A stretch of 64,000 nucleotides of DNA from Microcoleus sp. FACHB-68 (GCF_014695715.1 NZ_JACJOT010000008.1:62001-126000); one strand, 5' to 3'. Counted from the stretch's first letter, positions 50,483-58,335 are shown. The notes: a model not told the origin generated them from the letters alone. Translations and numbers: made by a program.

Positions 50483-50884
50483 CTACAAGAATGTTTTGAG
50501 GATTGTTGGCAGGTTGGTTTTTGGATCTATCTCCTCTTTGAAATTCTCACCGGAGTAAGCTGCTTCAATGTGGATTTTGCCAATGATATGGCGGTTGAAT
50601 TCTGCCAGTTCTTCAGCCGGCACCCACAATTCTTGATGAATCCGGCTGCCAACCACATGAGCCTCAAACTTTTTCACATACTCATTTTCAACCTCAAACC
50701 TTGTAACAAAGCCGGCAAAACGATTGCTTTTGGTATTCCAATCCCGTGCAATCTGCTTAGCCTACTCAAAATTGAGAACAGGATAAAAAATAGGCTGTTC
50801 GGGCAGTCGAGGTGGAAATGCCTTAAAGTCAGCTTTAGCAATGAGTTCAAGTTCTCTTAAACCAACAGGCCGGTAGAGTTTCAT
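50483..50884 (-). pseudogene. ADP-ribosylation/crystallin-J1-type protein gene with in-frame TAG
   Basis: The frame from ATG 50884 reads MKLYRPVGLRELELIAKADF to PVLNFE, meets TAG at 50762-50764 (codon 41), then continues without shift as AKQIARDWNTKSNRFAGF to ILKTFL. The whole 133-residue protein matches a small family usually annotated as ADP-ribosylation/crystallin J1. The interrupted codon sits where relatives typically have Tyr (as I recall), so one base change would explain it. It lies between the Ro and DIP1984 genes. Confidence 0.7.
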
Positions 50885-50909
50885 TGCCTTCCTAGCCTCC
50901 TATCGTATT

Positions 50910-50939
50910 TAAGTAGGGTGTGTTTTGCACACCCTACAA
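50910..50939. repeat. perfect palindrome GTAGGGTGTG/CACACCCTAC
   Basis: A 10-bp perfect inverted repeat around ttttg, four bases from the stop of the Ro gene. This is a common cyanobacterial intergenic palindrome and may end Ro transcription. Confidence 0.65.
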
Positions 50940-50942
50940 CAG

Positions 50943-52535
<1,593 letters not shown>

Positions 52536-52569
52536 AGCTACCTAAATTACTACAAAAACTTTTATCTCA

Positions 52570-53007
52570 TTACAGAGATTTCAAATCTGGTTCAACCCAG
52601 GTGATCCGAGCTTTCCAGGACATCAGCCGCTCACGGGTGTAATATTCAAGCGGCAGAGAGGGATTCCCACAATTGTGAATTAGACTCTTAGCCAGATTTA
52701 CAAATGTGTGGTTTTCACCTTCACTTAAGAGATGCCGGCTCACCATTCGTATCCAAAAAAGGGTGATTGTTTCGTGATAACCACTGTCTTTTGTGGTTTG
52801 AACTCCATTAGCTCGATTAAGTTGCTGGATGTTCTCACGAATGCGATTTATTGCCTTTTGTTCTGGATAACGAGTGAGATACCACAACGCAACAATTAAA
52901 TGTGCATGATGTGTCCATTCGCATCGAGGAAGCGTACAGTTCTCGAAGTTCCGAATTAGACTTTCTATCTCACTAAATGTTTGAAACACTAAAGTGTTAT
53001 TACTCAT
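52570..53007 (-). CDS. conserved protein of unknown function, His-rich
   Basis: A 145-residue protein with CEWTHHAHLIVALWYL and GYHETITLFWI, two motifs whose His and Glu residues could bind metal. I do not know its function. It sits between RNA elements RE2 and RE3 and upstream of the Ro gene on the same strand. Confidence 0.7.
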   Translation of the reverse strand: MSNNTLVFQTFSEIESLIRNFENCTLPRCEWTHHAHLIVALWYLTRYPEQKAINRIRENIQQLNRANGVQTTKDSGYHETITLFWIRMVSRHLLSEGENHTFVNLAKSLIHNCGNPSLPLEYYTRERLMSWKARITWVEPDLKSL

Positions 53008-53055
53008 TTTTAGGTACTTGCCTCACTTGCCATTTGTAAACTTCAAGATGAGGAC

Positions 53056-53183
53056 ATCGCCGCGCAAGTTGAGGGAGCTTTTTTATGCCGGCTATAGGTT
53101 CCGGCTTGCAGCGTACAACCCTTGTACGCACCTTTTTGTGTTTTGGTAGGGTATGTAAGCTCTCTCTGTCGGGACGCGGCGAT
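53056..53183 (-). ncRNA. RNA element RE3: Ro-locus stem with two small hairpins
   Basis: The minus strand begins atcgccgcg, pairing perfectly with cgcggcgat at the other end. Invariant AGCTTACATAC is at 53151-53161, and CAACTTGCGC is on the 3' side. The cargo is two hairpins: gcgtacaa/ttgtacgc and gccgg/ccggc. It fills the leader of the His-rich protein gene. Confidence 0.7.
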
Positions 53184-53242
53184 AACCACGATTAATGACC
53201 TTTTGAATTAGGCAGATAGAATTTACCGAGTGCAGTTTATTG

Positions 53243-53632
53243 TTAGTACATGGAAACTTTCGCGCCGGCATCTTCTAGCTTTTGCTTCATTCCTTCAGCA
53301 TCCTGAAGATTAATCCCAAACTTGACGACTTGCGGAGCCGAGTCTACAAAATTTTTTGCGCCCTTCAAATCCAAGCTGAGTATTTCCCGAACTGCCTTGA
53401 GAATCGCAATCTTTCTATCTGCCGGCACTTCTTGCAAAACCACAGTAAACTCAGTTTTTTCTAGAGTTTCGTCTGTCGTCAAATTAAGCTGATCTGGTAA
53501 AACTGGAATGATTAGCTTAGGCGAAGAAGCATCTACGTTAAAGGTTTCTTCAATACGCTTAACCAGTTCAGCCGTCTCCAGCATGGTTAGGGTTTTTAAT
53601 TGTTCTAAAATTTCAACATTTTTATTAGACAT
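53243..53632 (-). CDS. ribosomal protein L7/L12 paralogue
   Basis: A 129-residue protein with both L7/L12 domains. The N-terminal dimerisation helices read ILEQLKTLTMLETAELVKRI. The C-terminal factor-binding domain reads FTVVLQEVPADRKIAILKAV, LDLKGAKNFVDSAP and LEDAGAKVSMY, aligning with the canonical KVEVIKAVRE..GLGLKEAKDLV pattern. The usual Ala-rich hinge is replaced by a short Pro/Leu-rich linker, and rplJ is not adjacent, so this is not the housekeeping stalk gene. It lies between RNA elements RE3 and RE4 in the Ro locus, near GTPase-centre RNA mimics. Confidence 0.8.
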   Translation of the reverse strand: MSNKNVEILEQLKTLTMLETAELVKRIEETFNVDASSPKLIIPVLPDQLNLTTDETLEKTEFTVVLQEVPADRKIAILKAVREILSLDLKGAKNFVDSAPQVVKFGINLQDAEGMKQKLEDAGAKVSMY

Positions 53633-53725
53633 AATGACCCTCCACAGAACGTATCTACGGCATTATAAAATCATGCCGGCACTCAGACATTCCCCAAAAC
53701 AGCCTTTTGATTAAAATAAAAAAAT

Positions 53726-53865
<140 letters not shown>

Positions 53866-53910
53866 AAAATTCATCTGGCTGAAAAGGAGCATGAAACTTG
53901 AATAAAATAT

Positions 53911-54084
53911 CACTTCGCGCAAGTTGATAAAGCTGTTTGTTCAGACGCAGGATTTGTTCGCGTAAGCGTCTCCGTTCGCGCAGCGTTCCGCAGGAAAGGA
54001 GATACCTGCAAGAGCTTGAATTAAAATCAAGTGCCTTATCCATTTGGGCGAGTATGTAAGCTTTGCCGGTTAGGGCGCGAAGTG
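53911..54084 (-). ncRNA. RNA element RE5 carrying a tRNA-like module with UUA anticodon
   Basis: The outer stem cacttcgcgc/gcgcgaagtg is perfect. Invariant AGCTTACATAC is at 54052-54062. The tRNA-like cargo (about 53940-54058) has D-arm gcc/ggc, anticodon stem cttga/tcaag and loop ttttaat, so the anticodon is TTA, which would read UAA stop codons. Its T-loop holds two nested small dispersed repeats (53957-54004). The acceptor pairs at five of seven positions. Confidence 0.7.
53957..54004. repeat. nested small dispersed repeats in T-loop of RE5
   Basis: The outer repeat (ttcgcgtaagcgtctcc...aggagata) has its loop replaced by a second repeat, gttcgcgcagcgttccgcag, at about 53974-53996. Confidence 0.65.
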
Positions 54085-54151
54085 GAAATTTTAAAATCTG
54101 AAAAAACTTACAAAAATTTCAAAAAACCTCAATTTTTGTAGGAGAGAAAGT

Positions 54152-54277
54152 CACTTCGCGCAAGTTAAGAAAGCCTTGGTGACATATACGGGAGTTGAAC
54201 CCGTGACAGTTTCCTTAAGAGGGAAATGCTCTACCACTGAGCTAGTATGTAAGCTTCCTTAGTTAGGGCGCGAAGTG
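54152..54277 (-). ncRNA. RNA element RE6 carrying a tRNA-Lys-like module
   Basis: The outer stem cacttcgcgc/gcgcgaagtg is perfect. Invariant AGCTTACATAC is at 54245-54255. The cargo at 54177-54251 is a near-complete tRNA: D-arm gctc/gagc, anticodon stem tttcc/ggaaa, loop ctcttaa (anticodon CTT, Lys), a strong T-arm, and an encoded discriminator A plus CCA. The 5' acceptor strand is the constant TACATAC, which pairs at five of seven positions. Confidence 0.75.
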
Positions 54278-54294
54278 AACTTTCAACTACCTGA

Positions 54295-54452
54295 TTTCTC
54301 TCTCGCACAAGTTGCTAAAGCTTTTAACATATATGCGCTCTATCCGTTGAGCTACATCCCCAAAAAGAGGGGATGATAGGAGTCGAACCTACAACCTCTG
54401 GCTACGAAACCAGATGTATGTAAGCTTTACCTGTTAGGGTACGGGAAAGAAA
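54295..54452 (-). ncRNA. RNA element RE7 carrying a circularly permuted tRNA
   Basis: The outer stem of 14 pairs has one mismatch and two G-U pairs. Invariant AGCTTACATAC is at 54416-54426. The 3' half of a tRNA comes first (54368-54415: anticodon arm tctgg/ccaga around tttcgtag, T-arm, acceptor catcccc). It is joined by a 7-base T-rich linker to the 5' half (54333-54361: acceptor ggggatg, D-arm gctc/gagc). The two acceptor strands pair perfectly. The loop suggests a TCG (Arg) anticodon but is 8 bases long. Confidence 0.7.
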
Positions 54453-54506
54453 TCTTTTGATATTTTAGATTTAAGATAAATTATCTATCTAAAATCTAAA
54501 ATTGAT

Positions 54507-54719
<213 letters not shown>

Positions 54720-55168
54720 TTAAACACTGATTTTTAAGTAATTCAATGGATTTCAACTGAACTGCCTATCTTGGAACGAGTACGCTCAGTTTAATGAACT
54801 TGCCAGCAATTAAAATATTCAAAATGCTGAGAAATTCTACAGCAGAAACCGCCGCTCTAAATGATAGACTTGCTGAATGCTCCGGATTTCATCCCCACAT
54901 TTACTCTGATTAGAGACAGTAAAATTTTCTTGGGTTAGATCCGTAACACATTGACTGAGATTAGGTTGATGCAGTCTAAATTTTGACTCTGAATGAGTCT
55001 CGTCCCGACTGCTCAATCTGGTGTAAAGTAACAACATAACACTGTAATCTCTGTTACGAGATTTTCTGAGTTACAACGATTAAATTCCGATTTGTTATTT
55101 GATTTTCAAGGTTTAGATGTCGAACTAAATGTCGAAGTTTTTGCCTCTTTTTTGTTCGTCACGTTTTT
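54720..55168. other. leader of the ubiquitin-like gene
   Basis: About 450 bases between promoter and start codon with no gene recognised. Confidence 0.4.
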
Positions 55169-55197
55169 ATGCTACATTTATACTACAAGGTTGTCAA
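55169..55197 (-). promoter_or_regulatory. sigma70-type promoter of the Ro/RNA-element operon
   Basis: On the minus strand ttgaca (55192-55197), a 17-base spacer and tagcat (55169-55174). The spacer contains tagtataaat, a word also seen in the tRNA-array promoter at 59266. Confidence 0.55.
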
Positions 55198-55292
55198 TAG
55201 ATTGGGAAAAAAAGTTTTTAGAGCCTCAAAAGCGATGTAGTTCAAAGACTACACATCTTTAACTGAGGCAACATGATTGTGAACTTTGCCCC

Positions 55293-55349
55293 AACCGGCA
55301 TCCTCTAGCGCGAGAGTGGGATGCTACGCCTCACTTTTCGGCTGCCGGT
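55293..55349 (-). pseudogene. decayed tRNA-like sequence
   Basis: accggca/tgccggt acceptor strands and a D-arm gccgaaaagtgaggc identical to that of the tRNA-Ile at 55582 are kept, but the anticodon and T-arms collapse into one short hairpin. Confidence 0.4.
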
Positions 55350-55357
55350 GAATCGAG

Positions 55358-55430
55358 TAGGTGGTATAGGAGTTGAACCTATCTAGTACCGGTTAAAAGC
55401 CGGTTGCACTAACCGCTCTGCCAACCACCC
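55358..55430 (-). tRNA. tRNA-Lys(UUU)
   Basis: Acceptor gggtggt/accacct (one G-U), anticodon stem accgg/ccggt with loop cttttaa, anticodon TTT, T-arm atagg/cctat. Last intact tRNA at the 3' end of the array. CCA is not encoded. Confidence 0.85.
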
Positions 55431-55439
55431 ATTAAATTG

Positions 55440-55501
55440 ATGCCAACGAAAGCTAGAGGAATCCTTTGTAGGCAAAGGAACAATTCTGCGTCCCGCCGGC
55501 A
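55440..55501 (-). pseudogene. decayed tRNA-like sequence
   Basis: Acceptor strands tgccggc/gttggca pair (two G-U) and a ccttt/aaagg arm survives, but D- and T-arms are not recognisable. Confidence 0.4.
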
Positions 55502-55508
55502 ACAAAAG

Positions 55509-55578
55509 CCCCTCTGGATGGAATCGAACCATCACAGCCGGTGTTCGTAGCACCAGCGTCATCTCCATTGACAGAGGG
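55509..55578 (-). tRNA. tRNA-Arg(ACG), short D-arm
   Basis: Acceptor ccctctg/cagaggg perfect, anticodon loop ctacgaa (ACG), T-arm gatgg/ccatc with ttcgatt. The D region is compressed, giving a 70-base gene of doubtful function. Confidence 0.7.
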
Positions 55579-55581
55579 AAA

Positions 55582-55653
55582 TCCACCAGAGAGGTACTGC
55601 CCCTCCTGTTGCCGCGTTATCAGCACGGTGCCTCACTTTTCGGCCTCTGGTGG
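55582..55653 (-). tRNA. tRNA-Ile(GAU), aberrant T-loop
   Basis: Acceptor ccaccag/ctggtgg perfect, D-arm gcc/ggc, anticodon stem ccgtg/cgcgg with loop ctgataa (GAT). The T-loop is ggcagta instead of TTCRANY, so function is uncertain. Confidence 0.65.
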
Positions 55654-55684
55654 GTAAGAAATAAAAAGAAATCGTTAGGAAATA

Positions 55685-55730
55685 CCTTAGTTTTCAAGAC
55701 AAATTACCGACTATTTAGCAGCATCCTTCT
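55685..55730 (-). pseudogene. decayed copy of tRNA-Ser(UGA)
   Basis: gtcttgaaaac and the flanking D-arm region align with the intact tRNA-Ser at 55746 but the stems no longer pair and the 3' half is lost. Confidence 0.55.
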
Positions 55731-55745
55731 AGAGTGCAGACTTGG

Positions 55746-55831
55746 AGGAAGATGGAAGAATCGAACTCCTACGGTTATCAGCCGTACCACGGTTTTCAAG
55801 ACCGCTTGCCGGCCATTCGGCGGCACCTTCC
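55746..55831 (-). tRNA. tRNA-Ser(UGA)
   Basis: Class II tRNA with long variable arm. Acceptor ggaaggt/atcttcc, anticodon stem gcggt/accgt with loop cttgaaa (TGA). T-stem has one mismatch and the discriminator is T rather than the usual G. Confidence 0.8.
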
Positions 55832-55836
55832 TTAAG

Positions 55837-55911
55837 GGTGTCTGACGGGAATCGAACCCGCTTTTACTGGCTTCACAAACCAGCGTCTCGACCGCTTTGA
55901 CTTCAGACACC
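55837..55911 (-). tRNA. tRNA-His(GUG)
   Basis: Has the His-specific extra G-1 paired to C73. Acceptor gtgtctg/cagacac, loop ttgtgaa (GTG), T-arm gcggg/cccgt with ttcgatt. Confidence 0.9.
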
Positions 55912-55963
55912 ATTTTGTTAGTGGAGAAACTAAAATTGCGTAAACCTTATATTCTCCACAACA

Positions 55964-56036
55964 ATGGAAACTAGGGGAGTCGAACCCCTATCTCGACTTT
56001 GCAAGAGTCGGGTGTTACCGTTACACCAAGTACCCA
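55964..56036 (-). tRNA. tRNA-Ala(UGC)-anticodon tRNA
   Basis: Anticodon stem cgact/agtcg with loop cttgcaa (TGC), T-arm agggg/cccct. Acceptor tgggtac/gtttcca has one mismatch and lacks the G3-U70 pair that identifies tRNA-Ala, so charging with Ala is doubtful. Confidence 0.75.
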
Positions 56037-56087
56037 TGAAAACGATTAGTCAGTCAAGCAACTTTTAAAAACAACCGAGAATAATGT

Positions 56088-56332
56088 GCGATTGCACATC
56101 CGAAAGATAGCGTGCAAGTTATTAGAGCATTTTGCGTTTTCTCAGTTACTAAAGGGACTCCGCCGATGAGTTACTACACACTCTTTAAAGGATGGCTACT
56201 TCTAAGCCTACCTATCGGGTTCTTTGCACTCCTCGTTCGCAAACGCCCACTGTATTAGAACAGCGTTACTTTTCCTCTCGTACTAAAGTATGTAAGCTCT
56301 GAAGATTGGGTCACGCTGCAATGTGCAATCGC
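56088..56332 (-). ncRNA. RNA element RE8: SRL and GTPase-centre mimic inside the tRNA array
   Basis: The outer stem gcgattgcacat/atgtgcaatcgc has 12 perfect pairs, then agcgtg/cacgct. Invariant AGCTTACATAC is at 56288-56298, and AACTTGCAC is on the 3' side. Positions 56273-56284 are agtacgagagga (sarcin-ricin loop). Then come a hairpin aacgc...gcgtt and, at 56168-56210, ggcttagaagtagccatc and gtgtgtagtaactc, nearly identical to 23S helices 42-44. Same module order as RE1. It lies between tRNA-Ala and tRNA-Arg genes. Confidence 0.8.
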
Positions 56333-56389
56333 TCCATCCCGTGTAATTAATAGCAGAAGAAGACAACCTCCTTTTTGAACTGTATCAAG

Positions 56390-56462
56390 CACCCCCACCA
56401 GGATTCCAACCTGGGACACTCGCCTTAGAAGGGCGCTGCTCTGTGCACTGAGCTATAGGGGT
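56390..56462 (-). tRNA. tRNA-Arg(UCU)
   Basis: Acceptor acccccta-type stem (acccta end) pairs with tgggggt, D-stem gctc/gagc, anticodon loop cttctaa (TCT), T-arm ccagg/cctgg. T-loop ttggaat and D-loop without GG are unusual. Confidence 0.8.
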
Positions 56463-56468
56463 AATAAA

Positions 56469-56544
56469 TGGTAGTCCTGACAGGGTTTGAACCTGTGACA
56501 TCCTCTTTGTAACAGAGGCACTCTCCCAACTGAGTTACAGGACT
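56469..56544 (-). tRNA. tRNA-Val(UAC)
   Basis: Acceptor agtcctg/caggact, loop gttacaa (TAC), T-arm acagg/cctgt with ttcaaac, discriminator A and encoded CCA. Confidence 0.9.
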
Positions 56545-56549
56545 ACAAA

Positions 56550-56643
56550 AGCGAGTGATGGGACTCGTTCGCGTAGCGTCTCCAAAGGAGATACCCATGC
56601 GCTGAGACTGGCAGACTCAGATGCTAGCCGCTACATCACACCT
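56550..56643 (-). tRNA. tRNA-Gly(GCC)-like with T-loop insertion, probably defective
   Basis: ctgag/ctcag stem encloses a 9-base loop containing GCC. The acceptor pairs poorly. The T-stem atggg/cccat encloses a small dispersed repeat at 56568-56593. Confidence 0.55.
56568..56593. repeat. small dispersed repeat in T-loop of tRNA-Gly
   Basis: Begins ttcgcgtagcg, then hairpin tctcc-aaa-ggaga, ends ata. Confidence 0.75.
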
Positions 56644-56698
56644 GCATTGTGGAAAACGGATAACTAGAGCGTTTGTCTAGAGCCTATCCGCATTCTGA

Positions 56699-56771
56699 AG
56701 CTGGTGACAGGAGTTGAACCTGCAACCGACTGATTACAAATCAGTTGCTCTGCCGGTTGAGCTACACCAGC
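56699..56771 (-). tRNA. tRNA-Thr(UGU)
   Basis: Acceptor gctggtg/caccagc perfect, D-stem gctc/gagc, anticodon stem actga/tcagt with loop tttgtaa (TGT), T-arm gcagg/cctgt. Confidence 0.9.
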
Positions 56772-56779
56772 ACTGACTT

Positions 56780-56856
56780 TGGTGACGGGGGTGAGAGTTG
56801 CACTCACTGATTTCCAGGGTATGAACCTAGCAAGCCACTCTTGCTTTATCCCCGCA
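56780..56856 (-). tRNA. tRNA-Met(CAU)-like, possibly initiator type
   Basis: Stem ctagg/cctgg with loop ttcata (CAT, one base short), T-arm gtgag/ctcac, discriminator A and encoded CCA. The first acceptor pair is mismatched, as in initiator tRNAs. Confidence 0.65.
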
Positions 56857-56933
56857 ATATCACCCAATACTTCCAACAGGATTTGAAAATTGAAAATTAT
56901 GTGATAATCATTTTATTGCCATCTCTCATAATT

Positions 56934-57575
56934 ATGAATCAACAAGTAGAAGTAGTATGCAATTACTGCAACCAAAAATTTATGCGCTTTGTTAGTAAGT
57001 ACAACCAAGATGTAAAAAAAGGCTGGAGGCAGTTCTGTTCAAAAGAATGTCATTGGCTAGCTCAAAGCAAAAGAAAGCAGGTTGTTTGTGCATATTGTGG
57101 TACTACATTTATCAAAGAAGAAATCCAAATCAAACAAACAAAAAATAATTTCTGTTCTCGATCTTGCTCTGCTAGCTACTCAAATCGAAATAAAACCAAA
57201 GGTAATCGCAGATCAAAACTAGAGATTTGGCTAGAATCTCAGCTATCTATAATCTATCCAGCGTTAGAAATACATTACAATCGTAAAGATGCTGTTAACA
57301 CTGAGTTAGACATTTATATTCCATCAATCAACCTAGCCATAGAGTTAAATGGAATTTTCCATTATGCTCCTATTTATGGAAAAGACAAACTATCCCAAAT
57401 TCAAAACAACGATCAAATAAAATTTCAAGCTTGCTTAGAAAAGGGTATAGATCTATGTGTTATTGATACTTCAAGCGTTATCTACTTAAAGATAGATAAG
57501 GCTCAGAAGTACCTACAAATAGTTACTCAGGTTATTGAGAATAAATTAGCTCACCCGAAAATTAAAGGGAGTTGA
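56934..57575 (+). CDS. zinc-ribbon PD-(D/E)XK-type homing-endonuclease-like protein
   Basis: A 213-residue protein from the ATG at 56934; the frame is open further left but runs into tRNA sequence. Two CxxC zinc fingers (VVCNYCNQKF with CSKEC, VVCAYCGTTF with CSRSC) precede a Vsr/PD-(D/E)XK-like nuclease core: KLEIWLE, TELDIYIPSINLAIELNGIF and IQNNDQIKFQACLEKGIDLC. This resembles phage homing endonucleases that live between tRNA genes. It is AT-rich and the only plus-strand gene in the array, so it is probably a selfish insertion. Confidence 0.75.
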   Translation: MNQQVEVVCNYCNQKFMRFVSKYNQDVKKGWRQFCSKECHWLAQSKRKQVVCAYCGTTFIKEEIQIKQTKNNFCSRSCSASYSNRNKTKGNRRSKLEIWLESQLSIIYPALEIHYNRKDAVNTELDIYIPSINLAIELNGIFHYAPIYGKDKLSQIQNNDQIKFQACLEKGIDLCVIDTSSVIYLKIDKAQKYLQIVTQVIENKLAHPKIKGS

Positions 57576-57634
57576 CTTATTCCGACTTGAGTAGCGAGGT
57601 CGCCACGCTTCACATATTTAGGTTTAACACCTAA

Positions 57635-57709
57635 TACCCCTGACAGGCATCGAACCTGCAAAAACACTCGGTCTGAGCGAGTGATGTTTTCCAATTACAT
57701 CACAGGGGC
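57635..57709 (-). tRNA. tRNA with Leu anticodon CAG but short variable arm
   Basis: Acceptor gcccctg/caggggt, anticodon stem actcg/cgagt with loop ctcagac (CAG), T-arm gcagg/cctgt. Bacterial tRNA-Leu normally has a long variable arm; here it is about five T residues. Confidence 0.75.
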
Positions 57710-57713
57710 AAAG

Positions 57714-57786
57714 TCGGGATGGTTGGATTTGAACCAACGACTCCATGCTCCCAAAGCATGGCTTCGGGCCACTGAATTACATCCCG
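57714..57786 (-). tRNA. tRNA-Pro(UGG)
   Basis: Acceptor cgggatg/catcccg perfect, anticodon stem catgc/gcatg with loop tttggga (TGG), T-arm gttgg/ccaac. Confidence 0.9.
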
Positions 57787-57790
57787 TTGA

Positions 57791-57893
57791 TACTTTTGGT
57801 GGGAGTCGTTCGCGTAGCGTGCCAAAGGCATACCCACAACAAATAAAACAGATTTTAAATCTGCCGCGTCTGCCAATTCCGCCACAGGAGTGC
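57791..57893 (-). tRNA. tRNA-Leu(UAA)-like with T-loop insertion, probably defective
   Basis: D-arm tggcggaattggcagacgc is typical of tRNA-Leu; loop tttaaaa gives TAA. The acceptor strands do not pair, no group I intron is present, and the T-stem gtggg/cccac encloses a small dispersed repeat. Confidence 0.6.
57809..57832. repeat. small dispersed repeat in T-loop of tRNA-Leu
   Basis: ttcgcgtagcg, hairpin tgcc-aaa-ggca, ending ta. Confidence 0.75.
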
Positions 57894-57897
57894 GTTT

Positions 57898-57973
57898 TGG
57901 CTGCCCCGCCAGGGATCGAACCTGGATCGTCTGAGTCAAAGTCAGATATGCTGCCGAATTACACCACAGGGCA
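57898..57973 (-). tRNA. tRNA-Gln(UUG)
   Basis: Acceptor tgccctg/cggggca with the Gln-type U1-A72 pair, loop ctttgac (TTG), T-arm ccagg/cctgg, G73 and encoded CCA. Confidence 0.9.
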
Positions 57974-57978
57974 ATGAG

Positions 57979-58078
57979 TGGATGCCGGGGCAGGGAAGTG
58001 CTTCGCACCGCTTCGCTAACGAACCTGCATGACTTCTGCTTCAGAGGCAGAGGACTTTACCAATTCGTCTACCCGGCA
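57979..58078 (-). tRNA. tRNA-Gln(CUG)-anticodon with T-loop insertion
   Basis: Acceptor tgccggg/cccggca perfect, anticodon stem tctgc/gcaga with loop ctctgaa (CTG), encoded CCA. The T-stem gcagg/cctgc encloses a 29-base loop (57995-58023) holding a repeat in the opposite orientation to the others. Confidence 0.7.
57995..58023. repeat. small dispersed repeat (inverted orientation) in T-loop of tRNA-Gln
   Basis: Contains gtgcttcgcac hairpin and gcttcgctaacgaa, the reverse of the ttcg..tagcg core found in the other insertions. Confidence 0.65.
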
Positions 58079-58090
58079 ATCAATGAAAGG

Positions 58091-58162
<72 letters not shown>

Positions 58163-58169
58163 ATGCCGG

Positions 58170-58243
58170 CCCCCCAGGTCGGTTTCGATCCGACGACCTC
58201 CTGTTCTTCAAACAGGCGCTACTACCAACTGAGCTACCGGGGG
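58170..58243 (-). tRNA. tRNA-Phe(GAA)
   Basis: Acceptor cccccgg/ctggggg, anticodon stem cctgt/acagg with loop ttgaaga (GAA), T-arm gtcgg/ccgac. Confidence 0.9.
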
Positions 58244-58248
58244 AAAAG

Positions 58249-58335
58249 CGGAGAGAGAGGGATTTGAACCCTCGACGGTCGTTAAACCGCTCTTTCTTAG
58301 CAGGAAAGCGCCTTAAGCCACTCGGCCACCTCTCC
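58249..58335 (-). tRNA. tRNA-Ser(GCU)
   Basis: Class II with variable arm gcggtttaacgaccgt, acceptor ggagagg/tctctcc, loop ctgctaa (GCT), G73 as expected for Ser. Confidence 0.93.

Noticed and set aside
54837-55037. 66-codon ORF upstream of the ubiquitin-like gene
   Set aside because: No recognisable protein character or ribosome site; lies in a leader region.
56168-56332. A broken 23S rRNA gene in the tRNA array
   Set aside because: The two rRNA-like modules are in reverse order, lack all intervening rRNA, recur in the same arrangement at 47583, and sit in a conserved stem shared with six non-rRNA copies.
56841-56933. Upstream start for the endonuclease gene
   Set aside because: The first 31 codons run through the 5' end of the tRNA-Met gene; the ATG at 56934 fits the domain start.
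57791-57893. Group I intron in tRNA-Leu(UAA), as common in cyanobacteria
   Set aside because: The anticodon loop is uninterrupted; the extra sequence is in the T-loop and is a short repeat.
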